NCBI GenBank assembly: GCA_025765595.1
Contig: JAIVFH010000666.1
Coordinates: 1-10,828, forward strand
DNA: 10,828 bases
Source of the DNA: Obelidium mucronatum
Taxonomy: Eukaryota; Chytridiomycota; Chytridiomycetes; Chytridiales; Chytriomycetaceae
Direction of reading: 5' to 3'
This document shows, piece by piece, positions 7,607 through 10,828 of the stretch. Each line of letters starts with the position of its first letter. Within the stretch, counting starts at the first letter, position 1. The notes below the pieces were generated by a model. It saw only the letters and a list, made by a program, of their open reading frames with translations, made no database searches and was not told the origin of the DNA. Made by a program: the position numbers and the translations under genes.

Positions 7607-8133
7607 CTGCACGCAAAAATCTCCAAGACACATCCTGCATAATTTGGCGCTCGCTCCATGGAGTCTGTGGTCACTATTGCTTTCAACAATGGCGGCAAGT
7701 ACTGCGCCAAAGCAAAAACAAAAAAAAAAAAATTGCTCTACACATGGTTTCTGCCACAAATCGGCAACCTCTTTTTCTTTTCGTGTTGTGCGCGGAATTT
7801 CTGCCAACATAGGCGTGCCAACGGCGCCACGCTAGCACACCGGCTTCTTGCGTAAAGTGGGCAGGAGCCTTTTGTTTTGAATTCCCTTTTCTAGTTTTCA
7901 CGCGCTCTACCTGGCTCGCATCTCTTCCAAACTTTGAAGAAGCCTTGCCCAGACTTTTCTCCATTTTTGAGATGCCTCATAGCAGCCAAAACTAAAGAAA
8001 CAGGCAGGCGGACATCTGTTATGGTAATCAGTTTGTCAAGACAACAAATTTTATTTTTTGACAGCCGGCTTTATTTCAAGGGCCGCCCTGGTTCCAAAGA
8101 AAAAAGAGTTTTTTTTTTCATAGTTTGCTGTTT

Positions 8134-8156
8134 TTGACAGCTGTCAATCGTATAAA
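8134..8156 (+). promoter_or_regulatory. 5S copy 9 upstream palindrome and TATA box
   Basis: Same element, with TATAAA at 8151-8156. Confidence 0.65.
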
Positions 8157-8180
8157 GCGCAACACAGAAACAGAACCTGC

Positions 8181-8298
8181 AACTACGGCCATACACACCA
8201 AAAAGCACCGGATCCCGTCCGATCTCCGAAGTTAAGCTGGTGATGGCATTGTCAGTACTGCGGTGGGAGACCACGCGGGAATACAGTGTGCTGTAGTT
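8181..8298 (+). rRNA. 5S ribosomal RNA, copy 9
   Basis: Identical to copy 1. Its unit lacks one T in the spacer (T5 rather than T6 at 7772-7776). Confidence 0.97.
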
Positions 8299-8303
8299 TT
8301 TTT
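8297..8303 (+). terminator. Pol III T7 terminator, 5S copy 9
   Basis: T7 run at the gene's 3' end. Confidence 0.9.
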
Positions 8304-8308
8304 CGCGG

Positions 8309-8705
8309 CTGCACGCAAAAATCTCCAAGACACATCCTGCATAATTTGGCGCTCGCTCCATGGAGTCTGTGGTCACTATTGCTTTCAACAATGGCGGCAA
8401 GTACTGCGCCAAAGCAAAAACAAAAAAAAAAAAATTGCTCTACACATGGTTTCTGCCACAAATCGGCAACCTCTTTTTTCTTTTCGTGTTGTGCGCGGAA
8501 TTTCTGCCAACATAGGCGTGCCAACGGCGCCACGCTAGCACACCGGCTTCTTGCGTAAAGTGGGCAGGAGCCTTTTGTTTTGAATTCCCTTTTCTAGTTT
8601 TCACGCGCTCTACCTGGCTCGCATCTCTTCCAAACTTTGAAGAAGCCTTGCCCAGACTTTTCTCCATTTGACAGCCGGCTTTGTGTGCTGTAGTTTTTTT
8701 CGCGG
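8309..8705 (+). repeat. Gene-less short unit (sixth)
   Basis: 397 bp. Island 8670-8682, 5S remnant 8683-8695, same scar. Confidence 0.93.
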
Positions 8706-9233
8706 CTGCACGCAAAAATCTCCAAGACACATCCTGCATAATTTGGCGCTCGCTCCATGGAGTCTGTGGTCACTATTGCTTTCAACAATGGCGGCAAGTA
8801 CTGCGCCAAAGCAAAAACAAAAAAAAAAAAATTGCTCTACACATGGTTTCTGCCACAAATCGGCAACCTCTTTTTTCTTTTCGTGTTGTGCGCGGAATTT
8901 CTGCCAACATAGGCGTGCCAACGGCGCCACGCTAGCACACCGGCTTCTTGCGTAAAGTGGGCAGGAGCCTTTTGTTTTGAATTCCCTTTTCTAGTTTTCA
9001 CGCGCTCTACCTGGCTCGCATCTCTTCCAAACTTTGAAGAAGCCTTGCCCAGACTTTTCTCCATTTTTGAGATGCCTCATAGCAGCCAAAACTAAAGAAA
9101 CAGGCAGGCGGACATCTGTTATGGTAATCAGTTTGTCAAGACAACAAATTTTATTTTTTGACAGCCGGCTTTATTTCAAGGGCCGCCCTGGTTCCAAAGA
9201 AAAAAGAGTTTTTTTTTTCATAGTTTGCTGTTT

Positions 9234-9256
9234 TTGACAGCTGTCAATCGTATAAA
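9234..9256 (+). promoter_or_regulatory. 5S copy 10 upstream palindrome and TATA box
   Basis: Same element, with TATAAA at 9251-9256. Confidence 0.65.
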
Positions 9257-9280
9257 GCGCAACACAGAAACAGAACCTGC

Positions 9281-9398
9281 AACTACGGCCATACACACCA
9301 AAAAGCACCGGATCCCGTCCGATCTCCGAAGTTAAGCTGGTGATGGCATTGTCAGTACTGCGGTGGGAGACCACGCGGGAATACAGTGTGCTGTAGTT
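9281..9398 (+). rRNA. 5S ribosomal RNA, copy 10 (last in window)
   Basis: Identical to copy 1. It is the last 5S gene, and at least 1.4 kb of gene-less repeat follows. Its terminator is one T longer than in all other copies, and sequence quality appears to fall from this point on. Confidence 0.97.
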
Positions 9399-9404
9399 TT
9401 TTTT
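9397..9404 (+). terminator. Pol III T8 terminator, 5S copy 10
   Basis: Eight T instead of seven, which is the first of the cluster of indels that marks the right end of the window. Confidence 0.88.
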
Positions 9405-9409
9405 CGCGG

Positions 9410-9807
9410 CTGCACGCAAAAATCTCCAAGACACATCCTGCATAATTTGGCGCTCGCTCCATGGAGTCTGTGGTCACTATTGCTTTCAACAATGGCTGGC
9501 AAGTACTGCGCCAAAGCAAAAACAAAAAAAAAAAATTGCTCTACACATGGTTTCTGCCACAAATCGGCAACCTCTTTTTTCTTTTCGTGTTGTGCGCGGA
9601 ATTTCTGCCAACATAGGCGTGCCAAACGGCGCCACGCTAGCACACCGGCTTCTTGCGTAAAGTGGGCAGGAGCCTTTGTTTTGAATTCCCTTTTCTAGTT
9701 TTCACGCGCTCTACCTGGCTCGCATCTCTTCCAAACTTTGAAGAAGCCTTGCCCAGACTTTTCTCCATTTGACAGGCCGGCTTTGTGTGCTGTAGTTTTT
9801 TTCGCGG
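9410..9807 (+). repeat. Gene-less short unit (seventh, indel-bearing)
   Basis: 398 bp. Same scar, but the island has an extra G (9771-9784), followed by 5S remnant 9785-9797. Other indels are an extra T at 9497, an extra A near 9626 and a missing T near 9677. Confidence 0.9.
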
Positions 9808-10197
9808 CTGCACGCAAAAATCTCCAAGACATCCTGCATAATTTGGCGCTCGCTCCATGGAGTCTGTGGTCACTATTGCTTTCAACAATGGCGGCAAGTA
9901 CTGCGCCAAAGCAAAAACAAAAAAAAAAAAAATGCTCTACACATGGTTTCTGCCACAAATCGGCAACCTCTTTTCTTTTCGTGTTGTGCGCGGAATTTCT
10001 GCCAACATAGGCGTGCCAACGGCGCCAGCTAGCACACCGGCTTCTTGCGTAAAGTGGGCAGGAGCCTTTTGTTTTGAATTCCCTTTTCTAGTTTTCACGC
10101 GCTCTACCTGGCTCGCATCTCTTCCAAACTTTGAAGAAGCCTTGCCCAGACTTTTCTCCATTTGACAGCCGGCTTTGTGTGCTGTAGTTTTTTCGGG
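9808..10197 (+). repeat. Gene-less short unit (eighth, indel-bearing)
   Basis: 390 bp. Island 10164-10176, 5S remnant 10177-10189, T run reduced to six. Small losses occur near 9830, 9932, 9971, 10028 and 10195. Confidence 0.9.
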
Positions 10198-10584
10198 CTG
10201 CACGCAAAAATCTCAAGACACATCCTGCATAATTTGGCGCTCGCCATGGAGTCTGTGGTCACTATTGCTTTCAACAATGGCGGCAAGTACTGCGCCAAAG
10301 CAAAAAAAAAAAAAAAAAATTGCTCTACACATGGTTTCTGCCACAAATCGGCAACCTCTTTTTTTTTCGTGTTGTGCGCGGAATTTCTGCCAACATAGGC
10401 GTGCCAACGGCGCCACGCTAGCACACCGGCTTCTTGCGTAAAGTGGGCAGGAGCCTTTTGTTTTGAATTCCCTTTTCTAGTTTTCACGCGCTACCTGGCT
10501 CGCATCTCTTCCAAACTTTGAAGAAGCCTTGCCCAGACTTTTCTCCATTTGACAGCCGGCTTTGTGTGCTGTAGTTTTTTGCGG
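10198..10584 (+). repeat. Gene-less short unit (ninth, indel-bearing)
   Basis: 387 bp, the shortest unit. Island 10551-10563, 5S remnant 10564-10576, then six T. The C inside the A-rich tract is missing, a C is missing from the T-rich tract near 10361-10369, and two-base losses occur near 10244 and 10491. Confidence 0.9.
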
Positions 10585-10828
10585 CTGCACGCAAAAATCT
10601 CCAAGACACATCCTGCATAATTTGGCGCTCGCCATGGAGTCTGTGGTCACTATTGCTTTCAACAATGGCGGCAAGTACTGCGCCAAGAAAAAACAAAAAA
10701 AAAAAATGCTCTACAATGGTTCTGCCACAAATCGGCAACCTCTTTTTTCTTTTCGTGTTGTGCGCGAATTTCTGCCAACATAGGCGTGCCAACGGCGCCA
10801 CGCTAGCACACGGCTTCTTGCGTAAAGT
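10585..10828 (+). repeat. Partial repeat unit at the window end
   Basis: Only the first 244 bp of a unit are present. This part is common to both classes, so whether it carries a 5S gene cannot be told. It has many single-base losses, for example at CGCCAAGAAA, CTACAATGGTTCTG, GCGCGAATTT and CACACGGCTT. Confidence 0.9.

Larger units (their letters stand above)
1..10828 (+). repeat. 5S rDNA tandem array, two interleaved unit classes
   Basis: Nineteen complete head-to-tail units plus one partial fill the window. Unit starts, taken at CTGCACGC, are 1, 703, 1406, 1803, 2199, 2902, 3299, 4002, 4704, 5407, 5804, 6507, 7209, 7607, 8309, 8706, 9410, 9808, 10198 and 10585. Units starting at 1, 703, 2199, 3299, 4002, 4704, 5804, 6507, 7607 and 8706 are 702-704 bp and each carries one 5S gene. 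The other nine complete units are 387-398 bp and have none. All units point the same way. Up to about 9.4 kb they differ only by homopolymer length and a handful of single-base changes, which is the homogeneity expected under concerted evolution. The window starts and ends inside the array, so no border with unique DNA is visible. Confidence 0.97.

Noticed and set aside
1..10828. CRISPR array or phage-type repeat array
   Set aside because: The repeats are 390-700 bp with a eukaryotic 5S gene, TATA box and Pol III terminators. There are no short repeats with unique spacers and no cas-like genes.

Overview
The whole window is one head-to-tail 5S ribosomal RNA gene array on the + strand. I see no protein-coding gene. 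The array holds ten intact 5S genes, each about 118 nt, in repeat units of 702-704 bp. Mixed among them are nine shortened units of 387-398 bp that have lost the gene, and a 20th unit is cut by the window end. Taking CTGCACGC as an arbitrary unit start, the order is F F s s F s F F F s F F s F s F s s s + partial (F = gene-bearing, s = gene-less). Gene-to-gene distances are therefore quantised at about 702, 1100 or 1496 bp.

Organism: eukaryotic nuclear DNA. The 5S sequence (ACGGCCAU 5' arm, CCGUCCGAUCU loop, GAAGUUAAGCUGGU box A, GGUGGGAGACCAC helix IV, GGUGCUGUAG-like 3' arm) and a TATA box 30 bp upstream look fungal, possibly an early-diverging (zygomycete-type) fungus. That placement is inference from memory of 5S families and needs a database search.

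A gene-bearing unit, in order from the arbitrary start, has: spacer with a pair of inverted TTTGGCGC motifs and a poly(A) tract of 12-14 (present in both unit classes); a segment of about 210 bp found only in gene-bearing units, with a T10 run, the palindrome TTGACAGCTGTCAA and TATAAA; the 5S gene with internal control regions; and a T7 Pol III terminator. All nine gene-less units carry the same compound scar: 93 bp and 212 bp are missing on either side of a retained 13-bp island. This removes the upstream promoter and 5S nt 1-105 but leaves 5S nt 106-118 and the terminator. One rearrangement was apparently spread through the array by unequal exchange or gene conversion.

Units up to about 9.4 kb are almost identical. 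From about 9.4 kb to the end, roughly two dozen small indels appear with no substitutions that I could find. This looks more like poor consensus at a contig end than real decay, though an array border is possible. The many short open frames are by-products of the repeat and shift with homopolymer length.
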